Shown piece by piece: positions 6,106-6,521 of a stretch of 6,521 nucleotides of DNA. Position numbers and translations under genes: made by a program. The notes below the pieces were generated by a model, which had not been told where the DNA came from, did no database searches, and saw only the letters and a program-made list of their open reading frames with translations. Source of the stretch: Bacteroidota bacterium (lineage in GTDB: Bacteria > CLD3 > SB21); contig JAGQUY010000541.1 in assembly GCA_020438245.1 (NCBI GenBank), positions 1 to 6,521 on the forward strand, in the 5' to 3' direction. Numbering within the stretch: the stretch's first letter is position 1; the number at the start of each line of letters is the position of its first letter.

Positions 6106-6521
6106 ATGCTCTTTTGTTTGTTATTATTTTTGGAATTTACGACTCCGATAGAAAAAATCGCAGTTTACCGCAATCAGACAGATGTATATTGCAACATGAC
6201 AACCGGAAATCTGATTGACTCGACTTCGACGAAGCATTTAATCAGTGGCGTTCCCCTATTGATTGAAATCAAGTTTCGATTAGAGGCCGAAACAGGCCAC
6301 TCGTCTTTCAACTCGGTTGATACCATTCGACTGGGATATGATATTTGGAATGATACCTACGAATGGAAACATGGCTCTGAGGAAATGCATTTCAAAGATC
6401 TGGAAGAAATTCGCCAAAAGGTACGTCGTTTCACATCGACAATAGTAGCACTGGATCGCTTGGAGCCGACTACAACCTATCATCTTCGAGCCTCAATCCA
6501 ACTTTTTCATCTTCGCGACAC
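6106..6521 (+). CDS. Putative exported DUF4390-like protein, N-terminal part (runs off the right edge)
   Basis: I translated an open frame by hand from ATG 6106 to the window end: 138 codons with no stop. It starts with a hydrophobic stretch, MLFCLLLFLEF, which could be a signal peptide, though there is no basic N-terminal residue and no lipobox. A beta-rich body follows: LISGVPLLIEIKFRLE (about 52-67), TIRLGYDIWNDTYEW (about 80-94), then FKDLEEIRQKV (about 103-113) and LEPTTTYHLRASIQL (about 125-139). The order 'SG-x-PL strand, YD-x-x-x-D-x-Y strand, LEE helix, L-x-P-x-x-x-Y-x-L-R-A strand' resembles DUF4390, a family of unknown function. That assignment is from memory of the pattern and is tentative. 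The ATG lies 1 bp after the nth stop. GGGGAG at 6089-6094, inside the end of nth, is 11 nt upstream and can serve as ribosome site. An in-frame GTG at 6085 overlapping nth would add 7 residues. Confidence 0.72.
   Translation, partial: MLFCLLLFLEFTTPIEKIAVYRNQTDVYCNMTTGNLIDSTSTKHLISGVPLLIEIKFRLEAETGHSSFNSVDTIRLGYDIWNDTYEWKHGSEEMHFKDLEEIRQKVRRFTSTIVALDRLEPTTTYHLRASIQLFHLRD

Noticed and set aside
1..6521. CRISPR array, insertion sequence, tRNA/rRNA gene, phage or defence island
   Set aside because: No regularly spaced direct repeats, transposase or nuclease motifs, terminal inverted repeats, or cloverleaf/rRNA signatures were seen, and the genes are ordinary chromosomal ones.

Overview
This is a compact piece of bacterial chromosome of moderate GC content, with seven genes or gene parts and almost no spacer. 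The gene set is housekeeping and accessory: an aminoacyl-tRNA synthetase, a cytosolic two-component kinase, dCTP deaminase, two base-excision DNA glycosylases, a VanW-family envelope protein and the start of a short exported protein. The dCTP deaminase (EGKSSIGRLG, HATAGKGDVG and WTLEIS motifs) and the TyrRS start (DPSRPDLHLGH, GDFTGMIGDPTGK) look to me most like versions from the Bacteroidota/Chlorobiota/Balneolota (FCB) side of the tree. Weak or unusually spaced Shine-Dalgarno sequences fit that, but the assignment is an inference from memory of family motifs.

Layout, left to right. Positions 1-1558 (minus strand) hold a tightly packed unit read leftwards: a 43-codon ORF that is the tail of a response-regulator receiver domain, then a receiver-histidine kinase, then the first 97 codons of tyrS, which leaves the window. 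The mini-ORF meets the kinase through TGATG, and the kinase meets tyrS through ATGA, so all three may be translationally coupled. Positions 1559-1628 are a short AT-rich spacer with a perfect 10-bp inverted repeat. dcd (1629-2186, minus) and mutY (2224-3378, plus) diverge from a 37-bp gap. mutY converges on the VanW-family gene (minus, ends at 3381) with only 2 bp between them. The VanW gene and nth diverge from a spacer of about 150 bp, and nth is followed after 1 bp by a partial ORF that runs off the right edge and resembles DUF4390 proteins.

How the genes work together: Dcd feeds dUTP/dTMP synthesis and so affects uracil load in DNA, MutY removes adenine opposite 8-oxoguanine, and Nth removes oxidised pyrimidines. 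The centre and right of the window therefore form a loose DNA-integrity neighbourhood interrupted by an envelope gene. The kinase-tyrS pairing has no obvious functional logic and may be positional.

I see no CRISPR array, transposon, phage gene, tRNA or rRNA, and no convincing new multi-gene system. The most interesting points are the receiver-domain remnant placed as an apparently translatable leader of the kinase, the coupling of the kinase to tyrS, the palindrome in front of that unit, and a one-residue-short iron-sulfur cysteine loop in Nth.
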